Counted from the first letter of the stretch, positions 27,501 to 36,509 are shown. The stretch: DNA of 64,000 nucleotides from Paracidovorax cattleyae (GCF_900104515.1 NZ_FNJL01000018.1:1-64000), one strand, 5' to 3'. Notes: a model not told the origin generated them from the letters alone. Numbers and translations are program-made.

Positions 27501-30500
27501 AGGAACGGTGCGTAGAAGAACACCTCCCAGAAGTACTGACCGTAGGCGCCGTCGAAGTCCATGAGCTCGGGCGGCAGGTGGGTGCTGTCGATGGCCGGTG
27601 CGGGCTGGTGGGTGGCGTCGCTGTAGAAGCGGCTGAACGGAGCCTCGGGGAGGTACTGCGTTTCCAGTCGCAGCAGGCCCGGCAGGCCGCGCGCCAGCAG
27701 CGTGGTGTTCAGGCGGCTCGCCACCGAGGTCGAGATCCGCGTGAAGCGGAACTTGAGCTCGGCGAAAGGCATCGGCTTGGCGGTGTACGGCCCGGTGCTG
27801 ATCGCCAGCTCGTTGCGGTAGACGCCCGAGGTGAGATAGGGGCGTACGAAGGTCAGCGTGGTGGTGTCGATCAGGCCTGGCTCCTGACTCTGGACCAGAT
27901 AGGCGTCGGTGCCATTGCCGTAGACCAGCCAGCCGGTCTGATTGACCACGTTGTGGAACGTGCTGACACGGTCGGGCAGGTTGTACAGCAGCGGGAGGCT
28001 GTTGGCCGCGGTCGCCAGCGCCTGCTCGAGTTCGGGCGCGTAGCGCATCGCCTTGGGTTCGATGTTGCCCCAGGTGGCGTCCGAAAGAATGTCGTAGCTC
28101 GGGACGATCGAGAGGATGTTATTGTTGCGGTCCAGGTGCGGCGCGTAGGGCTGAAGGTTGAGCAGCTTGGAGTAGTCCGCGCCGAAGCTGTAGTCCAGCA
28201 GTAGCGCGCGGCCGACGTTGGGGATGAGATCTTCGGTCAGCTGGATCGCGATGCCCGCAGTCACCGTGCCGGCGACGGGGCTCTCAGTGCCCGGCGCGAC
28301 GAAGGCGTCGATGCGGTCCGCAAGCACCAAGGTTTGATAAAGATCGCGGTTGAACTCGTTGAGCGCGCTGGTGAAGGGGTCGCGCCCCGGATTGGCCACC
28401 GGTGTCGGTTGCGGCGGATCGGGAACGCGCTCGGCGGTGGGTAGTGCACTGCCGTACAGCACAAGAAGGCGGTCAATGCCCGCGGTCATCGGCGTGATCG
28501 TGTAGTCGACCAGGCCGGCGCTCGAGAAGGTCCAGGGGAAGTCAACTACCAACTGCTGCGCGGAGGCTGTGACGTCGACCAGCAGCACCGTGCGCGTTTC
28601 GCCCATCGCGCTGATGCGGTCGCCTACCTCGATCTGCGCCGTAAAGTCGGTGCCGGTGCCCGAGGCGAGCGGCAAGCCTGCCGTGATGCTGACCTTGCCT
28701 TTGCCCTGGAAGGTTGGAAGAGTGCTGCGTGCCTGCTCTGCTGGGATGATCTTGAACTCCGCCTGGTCCGCCGACATGGTCCAGACGTCGTTCACGATGG
28801 CAGAAGCACTCAGCATCTCGGTCACTTCGCGCTCCTGGCCCGCGACCCAGATGCGGTCGCCGACGCGGAGCTCGTGCGGGAAGTTGGTTTCGTAGCCGAT
28901 GACGGTGAGAGCGCCCTTGGCGATCGTGATCCGCCCCTGGCCCGGAATGCCACGACCGATGCGCAGAACCTGCGGCGTTTGCCAGCCGGGCCGCTCTTCG
29001 GAAAACAGCGAGGAGATCGCTGTGTTTGCCATCGGCGGGTAGTTGTTAGGCTGGGCGTCGATGACATAGTTCTCGTAGAGCACCTGCGGCTGTACCCATT
29101 CTCCTGCCGCGTTCTGGAACGAGTACTTCAGCGTCGCTCTCAGGGTGGTTTGGGCGTTGGCGTTGCCGCTCGAGACGGCCGAGCTGCTGGTACGCTCCCT
29201 CTCGCTCCAGAACACCAGCAGCCGGCCGAACGCGTAGGCTGCGGCCACCGAGCTCGATGCAATGCTCAGGTCGATCGGCTGCCAGGGCGTCCAGCGGCGG
29301 CCGTCAATGAAAGTGCGCAATTGGTAGCTGTAGGGTTCGGTCAGCGAGCGCCCGACCAGGAATAGCGTGTCGCGCGGCCGACCGTCATGGAGGTCAGCGC
29401 TGCGTTCGCGCAGTGCGGATACTTGCGCCAGGCTTGTTGCTACCGTGAACTGGTCGAAGTAGCGTGTGTAGGCGGCGGCGACGGTGCTGTCGTCGATCTC
29501 GTTTTGGCGCAGGTCCTCGGAGAACGTCCGGAAGATCGGCGAACTGTTGCTCAACAGTTCGGGATCGGCGTAGTTCTCGGGATACACGAAGATCCGCCGG
29601 TTGGCCTCCCAGACGCGGTACTGGGACAGCCAGCGCCACCAGATGTCTGGCACTGGAATCTGCGTGATGCCGGGTTCTTGCTGAAGACGCGCGCGCTGCA
29701 GATAGAGCTGGACCGACTGGATTGCCTGTGCGCCCCACGAGGTGCGATCGATGCCGCCCATCTCGACGTCAATCAGGAAGTAGTCGAAAAGGTCGGTGGC
29801 GTCGTGCACCGGCAGGCCATCGCGCTCAAGCAGCCACACGCTGTAGCCCAGCAGGGCGTCGCGCTGGGCCGCGAGCATCGCAGTCTCGATCTTCTCGTAG
29901 ACCAATTCGTAGCTGTCGCCGTAGCGACCGGCGACGGCGCCGAGTGTTGCCTGAGCGCGCTCGTTCCAAGTGGCCCAGTTGGCGGCTATCGGGCCGTTGC
30001 CGTCGAGCAGCGGCAGGGTGGACAGCCGCGCGAGCTGTAGCAACGCCTGCGAGTCGACCCCCAAATCGGCGCACAGCGAGAACACGCGCTGCAGCAGAAC
30101 CAGGCCCTCGACCGTCTGCCAAGGTGGCGGTGTCAGCACATTGTCGGGCCAAAACAGTGCGATCAGCTGGTCGATCTGCGCTTCGGGCCAGCCCGTCAAG
30201 CGCGCCAGGATCTCGACCGGCGTGCCCTGGCAGCCACTGTCGGGGAGGATTTGGAAGTAGCAGCGAACCAGCTCATTGTTGCGGTCCTGCAGGCTGGCTT
30301 CGAGTGCGACGAAGGCGCGGAGCGAGCGCATGTCGGCCACGCTGGGCGCCTGCAGATTTGCGATGTTAAAGCTGGCGGGAGAGCGCAGCAGGGCGTCCGT
30401 TTGTGTGAGGTCGAGCGGCAGCAGGTCGATCAGGCGCAGATTGCGTGCGATCGACTCGATGAAGCGCTGGATCTCCGTTGGCACCGTGTTCGCCGGCCGC

Positions 30501-33154
30501 GGCGTAAGGAGTGCCGCGCACCAGTTCGGCAGCGCGGCGATGGCGCCTGCCAGCGGCGTGAGCAGCGCGATGCGTTCGGTGCCCGTGTTGAAGAGCTCGC
30601 CCAGCCCCGTTACCGCGACCACCTGCTGCGCGCTCGCGGCCGCGGAGATCACGGCGACCAACTGGTCGATGTCCGATTTGCGCGCCGTGAGCACATTGCG
30701 TACCTGGTCGCGCTTGGCCGGCGCCTGCGGGTCTGCCACGAAAAGGAAGTCGAGCGGGGTGGCGCTGGTGTAGCTCGCGCTCAGCGCGCCCCTGGCGGCG
30801 CCAGCGGGCGCGACGATCAACTGCTCGGCGACGAGTTCTTTGAACGCCGTCTGGGACTCAGCCTGCGTCAGCATGCCGCCGGGCTGCCAGAAGCTCGCCT
30901 CCGCCAGCGGCAGCATCGGCGACAGCTCGGCGAAGCTCCTGGGCACGGCGAGCACCAGCCCAAGCGCATCGATGAAGCCCGACTCGATCAAAGATTTGCG
31001 CAGCGCCTCCGCGCTCTCGGGGCCGATGTCGCCAAACACCAATTCGTCGACCACCACGCGTGTGTCGATACTGGCCGCGACCAGACGGTCGAGCAGCGTG
31101 CCGAGGTCGGCCACTCGGTAGCCAGGCGAGACCTGCGGGCTCAGCTCGCCGGTGATCACATACTGCAACTGGTAGACGTCGAAGCTGCTGTCCTTGAGCC
31201 AGTGCGCCGCATCGAACAGTCGGCCGATCTCGGACTGAGTGGCGTTCCAGGCCGCCCTCGGCGGCTGCCGCCAAGAGGCAGCGGGATAGAACAGCAGCCC
31301 CACCAGCCGCAGCAGGCCCTGCACTCCGAGCTTGAGCAGCCTCGCCGTGCGCGCGAGCCGATAGAGCCAGGACAGCGTGGGCAGGTCGGTCTTGAGCGTG
31401 CTTCCGGTGAGGCCCTGGAGGGCCAGTAGGTAGCGCGCCATGGTGTCGAGGTCGTCATTCGACAGTTGAAGCGCGGCGCTCAGCCGTGCGCGGATCTCGT
31501 TGTCGACGGCGCCGAGCCCTTCGATGTTCCAGTCCAATGGGCGCGCCGGATCGAAGGGGATCGCCACGGGCGACGTGTACGGATTGCGCCCATCGAGCAG
31601 CGAGGGCGCATTGAATACGCGGTCGAAAGGATCCGCCGGCTGTGCGCCGTTACCGCGGCCGTCGGTCTTGAGGTCGTGCCACAGGGCCGTGAGGTCGAGC
31701 GCTGCGGTGGATACTGCGATGCTCAGTTGCACCAGGCCCGAGACGCTCACGATCGTTGCCGAGTCGATCGGCGTGCTGTTTGAGGTCGTCAGTGCCCACT
31801 GCAGGGTTGCGAAATCGAGCGATCCGTGCGTGTTCGCGCTGACAGCCGAGCTTTGCGCTCCCACGTGCTGGTGCAGGCGGATGAAGCGGTTGAGCCGGTC
31901 CAGCCGCAGGACAGAGAGATCGGCGATGTGCTCCACCAAGTCGGTGCCGACCGTGCGGTACTCGAGCTTCATCGCGGGCAGGTCTTCGCCCGTCGCGTTG
32001 ATGAAGAAGCCGTCCGCTGCGCCAGCGGCGAACTCGGCGCTGCTCAGGTTCTGCGTCAACAGAGCGACCAACTGGTCGCGCGTCAGGCCCGTGCGTTCGA
32101 GGAACACCGCGACCACCTGCAGATCTGCCAGGGTGGCGCCGCCGTAGTAGGGCAGGATGGTCTCGGCGGTGCTGAGCGCGGTGGTGATGATCGCGAACTG
32201 CTCGATCGACATCCGCAGCGCTTCCCGCGCCGCCGCCTCGGGCGTGACCGGCGAGTTGGCGGGCGCCGGCACCACGAAGGCGGCATACACTGCGGCCAAA
32301 GTGGTCGACAGGTGCGACAAGTACTCGCGTAACTGCGCCTGCGGCAGGCTGAAAGGCAGGTTGAATGGGTAGGGCGCGTTCAAGACGGCCTGGTAGGCGG
32401 GCAGGCCAGTGCGCGCCGCGATCTGCTCGCCGAGGATGCCGTTGACCAGGCTCAGGTAGGGAACCGGCGTCTGGGTCGAGGCGCAGTCCAACGGCGTGGT
32501 GAAGAGGTCCGGGCGGCGCGTCTGCAGCTTCCATGCCTCGTCGATCGTGTTCGCAGGCTCCAGGTAGGTGTCGACGATACGCAGCAGATCCACCAGATAG
32601 GCGGCCGGCCCGAAGATGCTCTGGCATTCGGTGCAGTTACAGAAGTCGAGCGTGCCGAACATCTGGCGGTAACTCGGAATCTGCTCGATGTACGCGATGA
32701 CCGCTGCCGCGTTGTGGCTGGGCTGCGCTCGGGCATGGGGCGAGGCCACCAGCGCGCGCACGGAGAGTGCGATGTGGGTGCTCAGGTTCCGAATTTGGCA
32801 CGCGCGCTGGTGAATCGTTCGCGCCTGTGTCGCGCCGCCGGGGAGCGATTGCCTCAGGCGTTCGATGAAACTGGCCACGGGAACGGCCGCGATTTCGTGT
32901 GCGGAGCTGAAGTGCGCGTTGCTCAACGCCGACAGGCTCTCGAGTTCAACATCTGCGGGGATCGGTACCGTGTCGTCGAGTAGACGCACCATGCGTTGGT
33001 AGCGGGTCAGGTCGCTCCAGTCGCAATCTGCCGAAGCTTCCTCCAGCATCTTTTCGAGACGCCGCCGCTCTGCGTGCAGATCAAGCCGCCGAATACTGCA
33101 CTCGGGATGCTTTGTCAGGAAATTGCTGACGCTTCGAAACTCTGCCGAAATCAT
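24545..33154 (-). CDS. Tc toxin TcA subunit (TcdA-like pore-forming, receptor-binding component)
   Basis: TcA pentamers bind the host cell and inject the effector held in TcB-TcC. This one is 2869 residues. The VRP1-type N-terminal segment contains IPSYRQMFGTLDFCNCTEC at about 160-177 and FGPAAYLVDLLR; the neuraminidase-like region is near 1275-1320 (SYQLRTFIDGRRWTPW); KWYEYLFNPTQP lies near 1900; the long helical pore and TcB-binding region spans about 2190-2740 (FDQDYPGHYQRTIANVTVSI is highly typical). Residues about 1408-1558 and 2046-2113 look like inserted beta modules of phage-tail type. The ATG at 33154 is preferred over an earlier in-frame one because GGGAGG precedes it. It is the first gene of the five-gene toxin operon. 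Confidence 0.92.
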   Translation of the reverse strand: MISAEFRSVSNFLTKHPECSIRRLDLHAERRRLEKMLEEASADCDWSDLTRYQRMVRLLDDTVPIPADVELESLSALSNAHFSSAHEIAAVPVASFIERLRQSLPGGATQARTIHQRACQIRNLSTHIALSVRALVASPHARAQPSHNAAAVIAYIEQIPSYRQMFGTLDFCNCTECQSIFGPAAYLVDLLRIVDTYLEPANTIDEAWKLQTRRPDLFTTPLDCASTQTPVPYLSLVNGILGEQIAARTGLPAYQAVLNAPYPFNLPFSLPQAQLREYLSHLSTTLAAVYAAFVVPAPANSPVTPEAAAREALRMSIEQFAIITTALSTAETILPYYGGATLADLQVVAVFLERTGLTRDQLVALLTQNLSSAEFAAGAADGFFINATGEDLPAMKLEYRTVGTDLVEHIADLSVLRLDRLNRFIRLHQHVGAQSSAVSANTHGSLDFATLQWALTTSNSTPIDSATIVSVSGLVQLSIAVSTAALDLTALWHDLKTDGRGNGAQPADPFDRVFNAPSLLDGRNPYTSPVAIPFDPARPLDWNIEGLGAVDNEIRARLSAALQLSNDDLDTMARYLLALQGLTGSTLKTDLPTLSWLYRLARTARLLKLGVQGLLRLVGLLFYPAASWRQPPRAAWNATQSEIGRLFDAAHWLKDSSFDVYQLQYVITGELSPQVSPGYRVADLGTLLDRLVAASIDTRVVVDELVFGDIGPESAEALRKSLIESGFIDALGLVLAVPRSFAELSPMLPLAEASFWQPGGMLTQAESQTAFKELVAEQLIVAPAGAARGALSASYTSATPLDFLFVADPQAPAKRDQVRNVLTARKSDIDQLVAVISAAASAQQVVAVTGLGELFNTGTERIALLTPLAGAIAALPNWCAALLTPRPANTVPTEIQRFIESIARNLRLIDLLPLDLTQTDALLRSPASFNIANLQAPSVADMRSLRAFVALEASLQDRNNELVRCYFQILPDSGCQGTPVEILARLTGWPEAQIDQLIALFWPDNVLTPPPWQTVEGLVLLQRVFSLCADLGVDSQALLQLARLSTLPLLDGNGPIAANWATWNERAQATLGAVAGRYGDSYELVYEKIETAMLAAQRDALLGYSVWLLERDGLPVHDATDLFDYFLIDVEMGGIDRTSWGAQAIQSVQLYLQRARLQQEPGITQIPVPDIWWRWLSQYRVWEANRRIFVYPENYADPELLSNSSPIFRTFSEDLRQNEIDDSTVAAAYTRYFDQFTVATSLAQVSALRERSADLHDGRPRDTLFLVGRSLTEPYSYQLRTFIDGRRWTPWQPIDLSIASSSVAAAYAFGRLLVFWSERERTSSSAVSSGNANAQTTLRATLKYSFQNAAGEWVQPQVLYENYVIDAQPNNYPPMANTAISSLFSEERPGWQTPQVLRIGRGIPGQGRITIAKGALTVIGYETNFPHELRVGDRIWVAGQEREVTEMLSASAIVNDVWTMSADQAEFKIIPAEQARSTLPTFQGKGKVSITAGLPLASGTGTDFTAQIEVGDRISAMGETRTVLLVDVTASAQQLVVDFPWTFSSAGLVDYTITPMTAGIDRLLVLYGSALPTAERVPDPPQPTPVANPGRDPFTSALNEFNRDLYQTLVLADRIDAFVAPGTESPVAGTVTAGIAIQLTEDLIPNVGRALLLDYSFGADYSKLLNLQPYAPHLDRNNNILSIVPSYDILSDATWGNIEPKAMRYAPELEQALATAANSLPLLYNLPDRVSTFHNVVNQTGWLVYGNGTDAYLVQSQEPGLIDTTTLTFVRPYLTSGVYRNELAISTGPYTAKPMPFAELKFRFTRISTSVASRLNTTLLARGLPGLLRLETQYLPEAPFSRFYSDATHQPAPAIDSTHLPPELMDFDGAYGQYFWEVFFYAPFLIASRLNNNQRFEQAKQWYEYLFNPTQPMENGAPDPGDRFWRFRPFRPLVVQSLIDSLSNVEQIDIYNDDPFDPDSVARLRPGSYPKAIFSRYVGNLLDWGDRLFTVDTRESIGAATNIYLMVTELLGPRPRSMGDCEQQAPRSYAQIRAAYDTSGTAQGGNADTLILENTASDKNNFYNGLFLTITSGEGNGQRRTIVAYAGATRTATVDLPWDAQPVAGSGYRISSVPQFLIDTENTGIDASALPSLRELPYNMLDSYFCVPDNADLIGLWDRVEDRLYKIRHSMNINGVVRMLPLFAPPLDPNGLVRAAAADGLGASYESGMAEPPVSPYRFEFLISQAQSVTGTVMQFGQSLLLALEKRDAEALAQLQNTQTDTLLQLTRGAKVNALAEARQQLEALRVGQQSAQWRQNFYQGLLDTGLSIGERQNLDAMAAGLAVNILATATKTAASIAYTIPNVGSPFAMTYGGVQVGNALDAAASVLEIGSLISNYIAQRSLMVAGYERREQDWTLQQTIAGFDATQSMHLIDAAVLRVEMAQQELLLLDAQIAQNQTLGKLLKQKFTNLQLYEWMSRQLSGLYLQLFQIAEDLARAAQRAYEYRLGAGRSFIRGSTWDNLYKGLLAGESLQLQLAQLERAYLDDNRRRYEIVKTVSLSQLDPVQLLALRETGECVFALSELLFDQDYPGHYQRTIANVTVSIPAVLGPYQNLKATLTQLSNQVVIDSNIEAITFLATGKGAGTFPPRALRSDWRALQQVALSRGLDDSGQFSLDPSDPRFLPFEGTGAVSSWRLSLPPQTNRFYFASISDVVLQVRYTALDGGESLRRKVVAIPEMSIYHGASLLLLRQMYPQPWHVFMTDHASVAAQTIRFPLAAGTVPAHVSGAEATGFSLQLQLTAGVTVPVGSNFLQLKLTPTDSVAITFGANATALVTLSSPVDMRALLAQPLELTFDLAATPAALLQDGFLDPEKLEGIGLILDFSATIDW

Positions 33155-33460
33155 CGTTCCCTCCCTTTTTTGTCGAACCGCATTACCCAAAATGCGCTTC
33201 GGACCCTCTGTCAAGTCGGCGCAGGCATCGCCCGCTAGCGGCGTCGTGCCCATTCAATGCAGTCGATGGGATTTCGACGAGCGTTGCACATGCACGGCCC
33301 TTTTTTGAGACAGGCTAGCGGCTTTTTGCGGCAGAACGGTGATTCCCATACAGTCCATATGGTCATCGGATTCGTCGAAAAGTACTCAGGCTGAAGCAAT
33401 ACGACAGCCGCGAGAGCGGATCGCGGCGGTGTTGTCGACCTTATCCACAGAGGAGTCGTC
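33155..33460. other. Non-coding upstream region of the Tc operon
   Basis: This stretch before tcA holds no gene I can support. Any promoter for the toxin operon should be here, read on the minus strand, but no convincing -10/-35 pair or dyad was found. The GGGAGG ribosome site of tcA is at its right-hand (3' on minus) end. Confidence 0.4.
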
Positions 33461-33598
33461 GTGAAAACCATCGAGACTGAGTGCGAGAGGCCAAAAAATA
33501 GCCTGACTTTTATGGAATTACCTATACAACCCGCCGATATGGGATGTGATCCGAACCTTTCTTGTTGGCCACCTCCTGTGCCAGCACGGAATCGTTGA
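33461..33598 (+). CDS. Small unassigned ORF (45 aa)
   Basis: A GTG at 33461 has GAGGAG seven bases upstream and opens a 45-codon frame (VKTIETECERPKNSLTFMEL, ending PPVPARNR). No family is recognised. It may be the start of a gene cut by the nearby IS5-related rearrangement, or chance. It overlaps an opposing small frame at 33522-33698; at most one is likely to be real. Confidence 0.2.
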   Translation: MKTIETECERPKNSLTFMELPIQPADMGCDPNLSCWPPPVPARNR

Positions 33599-33698
33599 TC
33601 CGCGTGCTGTCGATCTCCATCCGCATCTGCCGCAGATCCGTCCCGCAGGGGATGGCGGCGACGGCGGCGCCGGTCACGGCCTTGGAAATCGCGTGCAT
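33522..33698 (-). CDS. Small unassigned ORF (58 aa), possible gene tail
   Basis: The frame starts MHAISKAVTGAAVAAIPCGT and continues DLRQMRMEIDSTRINDSVLA with protein-like composition (a short hydrophobic stretch followed by charged residues). No homologous family is recognised and no clear ribosome site precedes the ATG at 33698. It lies between the IS5 fragment and the Tc operon and may be a remnant of a larger gene. Confidence 0.25.
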   Translation of the reverse strand: MHAISKAVTGAAVAAIPCGTDLRQMRMEIDSTRINDSVLAQEVANKKGSDHIPYRRVV

Positions 33699-33801
33699 GA
33701 AGAACCATCACACCGGCACGCGCGCACTCTGGTTGTTGAGCGTGGTGAACGCGTTCGATTTGGCCCGTGCAGCGGCCCTTCGGCGCATTCCGGACGCACA
33801 C

Positions 33802-34335
33802 TCATGCCTGCAGCGCCGGCAACGGCCGGCGGGCCATCCACGCAGTGCCCAGCGCAAACATCACCTGCAGCCGCGCCGTGTTCTTGGCCAGCCCCCCGTA
33901 GCGCACCCTGGCGTGGCCGAACTGCTGCTTGATCACCCGCAACGGACGCTCCACCTTCGCACGGATGCTGGACTTGATCTGCTCGACCCGCTCGATTACC
34001 TGGGCCAGTGGCCGGCTCCTGTCCAGCACGGCACGTTTGCCCGGGCGCAGGGCAATGGGCCACCTCGCCTTAAGGCCTCGGTCCTCGGGCCGCCTGTCCA
34101 CTCCCTGGCAGCCCGCATCGCCAAAGGCATCCTGCTGCTGCCCATGCAGCAGTCGTGAGGCCTGGGTGACGTCGTTGACGGTGGCCGCCGTGCCGATGAC
34201 CGTATGCACCAGGCCCGACTCGGCATCCATCCACGCCAATGTGCGCCCTCATTCCGAAGTGCCGCTGGCTGCCCTTCCTGGTCTGGTGCATCCCGGGGTC
34301 GCGCTTGCCCTGCGCGTTCCTGGTCGAAACTGACA
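33802..34335 (-). pseudogene. IS5-family transposase, C-terminal part, frameshifted
   Basis: Three frames together give a typical IS5 transposase end: [20 protein letters not shown], then [50 protein letters not shown], and finally KVERPLRVIKQQFGHARVRY and GLAKNTARLQVMFAL, stopping at 33802. At least one frameshift falls near 34235, and the N-terminal half is absent. The DDE core is therefore incomplete. A shorter copy of the same C-terminal region occurs at 53733-53883. Confidence 0.75.
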
Positions 34336-34500
34336 ACGGAAGCGCTGAAGGTGCTGCCGAGGAGCAAGGAAGTGCTCCAGGCGGGGAACGATGCTTCGCT
34401 TTCCGGTTTTTCCGATGAGGAGAAGATGCAGCTGCTGGCATTCCTGCAGCGGATGTATGCCAACTTGAGCGATTGGCCAGGGCGCCGCCGCCCATGGTGA
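34336..34500 (+). pseudogene. C-terminal fragment of a MarR-family regulator
   Basis: Directly abutting the IS5 fragment, the plus strand encodes [19 protein letters not shown] and [20 protein letters not shown], the last dimerisation helices of a MarR-type regulator, with a stop at 34500. The winged-helix part is missing, replaced by IS5 sequence. The match is to the general MarR C-terminal pattern (leucine-rich, LSGFS-DEE), so the assignment is good but not certain. Confidence 0.5.
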
Positions 34501-34866
34501 GCAACTGACTCGGAGCTCAGGTGTCGCACTTCAAATTCAAAGTCCCGGTGGAGCCGAGGCTGGGCAGTGAGCCTCAAATTTCTCAGATATATGAATAAAA
34601 CCGCGCATTGATGATTTTTTTGTCAATTCATATTGAATTGAATGATCATTTGGATCGGAATTGCCAGTGAATTGAGATAAAAGAGTTGAAAGCTGCGAGA
34701 AGTGATTTTTATTGTCCAGTCGGTTGTTTTTGCTGCTCAAATACCACAACGAATTAGATGCCGCAATCCGTAGTGTCAGCTCTTGTCGTAATTATGTCAA
34801 TTTCTAGAATGGAAAATGCACTGCTCCACCGGTGCCAATAACCAAATTCTACACGGGAGGTTTGCC
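34501..34866. other. AT-rich intergenic stretch before the chemoreceptor gene
   Basis: About 365 bp whose base composition is strikingly lower in GC than everything around it, particularly 34560-34800. It includes a 70-codon minus-strand frame (34537-34749) with no recognisable product. It ends with the GGGAGG ribosome site of the chemoreceptor gene. It probably holds the chemoreceptor promoter; I could not fix its boxes. Confidence 0.4.
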
Positions 34867-36483
34867 ATGATTTTTTCAAACTGGCCCCTCGCTCGCCGGC
34901 TTTCTATGGCATTCGCGGGCGTGATAGGGATTTTTCTGACCGTCATCGGAGTGGCGATCAGCAGCCAGAACGAGCTCAAGAAGGCTGATGAAATGAATCA
35001 GCACACCTATGTGGTACTGGGTGTCGGGCAGGACATGCTGCAGAGCATGGTGAACATGGAGACGGGTGCCCGGGGATTCCTGCTCGCCGGTGAAGAGCGG
35101 TTCCTCGAGCCCTGGAGCGCGGGCATCAAGGACTTCGATGCCGCCTGGAACAAGGCAAAATCCCTGACTTCCGATAATCCAGCTCAGCAAAAGCGCCTGG
35201 AGGATATGCGCGCCCGGAAAGCAGAGTTCGTCAGTGTCGCGGAGGCGATGCAAAGAATCCGCAGGGAAGTCAATAGTGGCGCCGTTCCCTGGGATGATTT
35301 CCTCGCCGATTTCAGGAAAGGCCGTGACAAGGCTGCCATGGATGGCTTCCGCGCCCTGGAAGGCGATTTCAGCAAAATGGAGAGGGATCTGCTCGCGGTG
35401 CGCTCCGCCGCGCTGGACAGTGCCAGGCGTACGACCTTGATGCTCGAGTTCGGCGGATCGGCATTGGCGGTGGTCATGGCGACCCTTCTTGGAATGTGGG
35501 TCATCCGGTCGATCACCAAGCCGGTTTCCCAGGCCCTCGGTGTCGCGCAGGCGGTGGCGGACGGCGACCTGACAACGCGTATCGAAGTCGCTGCCCGCGA
35601 TGAAGTCGGTACCCTGCTGCTGGCGCTCAAATCCATGAATGAATCGCTCACCCAGGTTGTCAAGCGGGTGCGCGAGGGCAGCGAATCGGTGGCTGCTGCC
35701 AGCACCCAGATTGCCCAGGGAAATTCCGATCTTTCCGTGAGGACGGAACGCCAGGCCAGTGCGCTGGAGGAAACCGCCGCATCGATGGAGCAACTGGGCT
35801 CGACCGTGAAGCAGAATGCAGACAATGCTCGCCAGGCCAATCAGTTCGCACAGGATGCCAGCGTGGTGGCAACCCGGGGGGGCGAGGTGGTGTCGCAGGT
35901 GGTGCAGACGATGAAGGGCATCAGCGAAAGCTCACGCAAGATTGCCGACATCATCAACGTCATCGATGGCATCGCCTTCCAGACCAACATCCTCGCGTTG
36001 AATGCGGCGGTGGAGGCGGCGCGCGCGGGTGAGCAGGGACGCGGTTTCGCGGTGGTGGCGGGGGAAGTGCGCAGCCTGGCCGTGCGAAGTGCCGAGGCAG
36101 CGAAGGAAATCAAGGACCTCATCAACACCAGCGTCGCGCGTGTCGAAATGGGCGAACAACTTGCGGATCGGGCTGGCAGCACCATGGGCGAGGTGGTCGG
36201 CAGCATTCGCCGGGTGACCGAGATCATGGGCGAAATCAGCGCAGCCAGCGGGGAGCAGAGCGCCGGCGTCAACCAGGTGGGCGAAGCCGTCATACAGATG
36301 GACCAGGTCACCCAGCAGAACGCCGCGCTGGTCGAGGAGATCGCGGCCGCAGCCACCAGCCTCAAGGCACGGGCGCAGGATCTGGTGCAGGCGGTGGGCA
36401 TCTTCAGGCTGGGGCAGTCGATGGCCACGAGCGAGGCCGTCTTTTTGAGCAGCGACCGGGCGCTGGCACCTTGGAGCAACTGA
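34867..36483 (+). CDS. Methyl-accepting chemotaxis protein with CHASE3-type sensor domain
   Basis: A 538-residue inner-membrane chemoreceptor. A transmembrane helix at about 11-31 is followed by a periplasmic helical domain (about 40-175) with METGARGFLLAGEERFLEP, the mark of CHASE3. A second membrane helix spans about 190-212, then come HAMP (ITKPVSQALGVAQAVADGDL) and the cytoplasmic signalling hairpin, whose tip reads VIDGIAFQTNILALNAAVEA and AARAGEQGRGFAVVAGEVR. No C-terminal CheR/CheB-tethering pentapeptide is present. The ATG at 34867 was chosen for its GGGAGG site. No chemotaxis genes adjoin it, so it feeds a pathway encoded elsewhere. The ligand is unknown. Confidence 0.93.
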   Translation: MIFSNWPLARRLSMAFAGVIGIFLTVIGVAISSQNELKKADEMNQHTYVVLGVGQDMLQSMVNMETGARGFLLAGEERFLEPWSAGIKDFDAAWNKAKSLTSDNPAQQKRLEDMRARKAEFVSVAEAMQRIRREVNSGAVPWDDFLADFRKGRDKAAMDGFRALEGDFSKMERDLLAVRSAALDSARRTTLMLEFGGSALAVVMATLLGMWVIRSITKPVSQALGVAQAVADGDLTTRIEVAARDEVGTLLLALKSMNESLTQVVKRVREGSESVAAASTQIAQGNSDLSVRTERQASALEETAASMEQLGSTVKQNADNARQANQFAQDASVVATRGGEVVSQVVQTMKGISESSRKIADIINVIDGIAFQTNILALNAAVEAARAGEQGRGFAVVAGEVRSLAVRSAEAAKEIKDLINTSVARVEMGEQLADRAGSTMGEVVGSIRRVTEIMGEISAASGEQSAGVNQVGEAVIQMDQVTQQNAALVEEIAAAATSLKARAQDLVQAVGIFRLGQSMATSEAVFLSSDRALAPWSN

Positions 36484-36509
36484 CACGTCCCGCCTTGTAT
36501 CGTTGCCGC

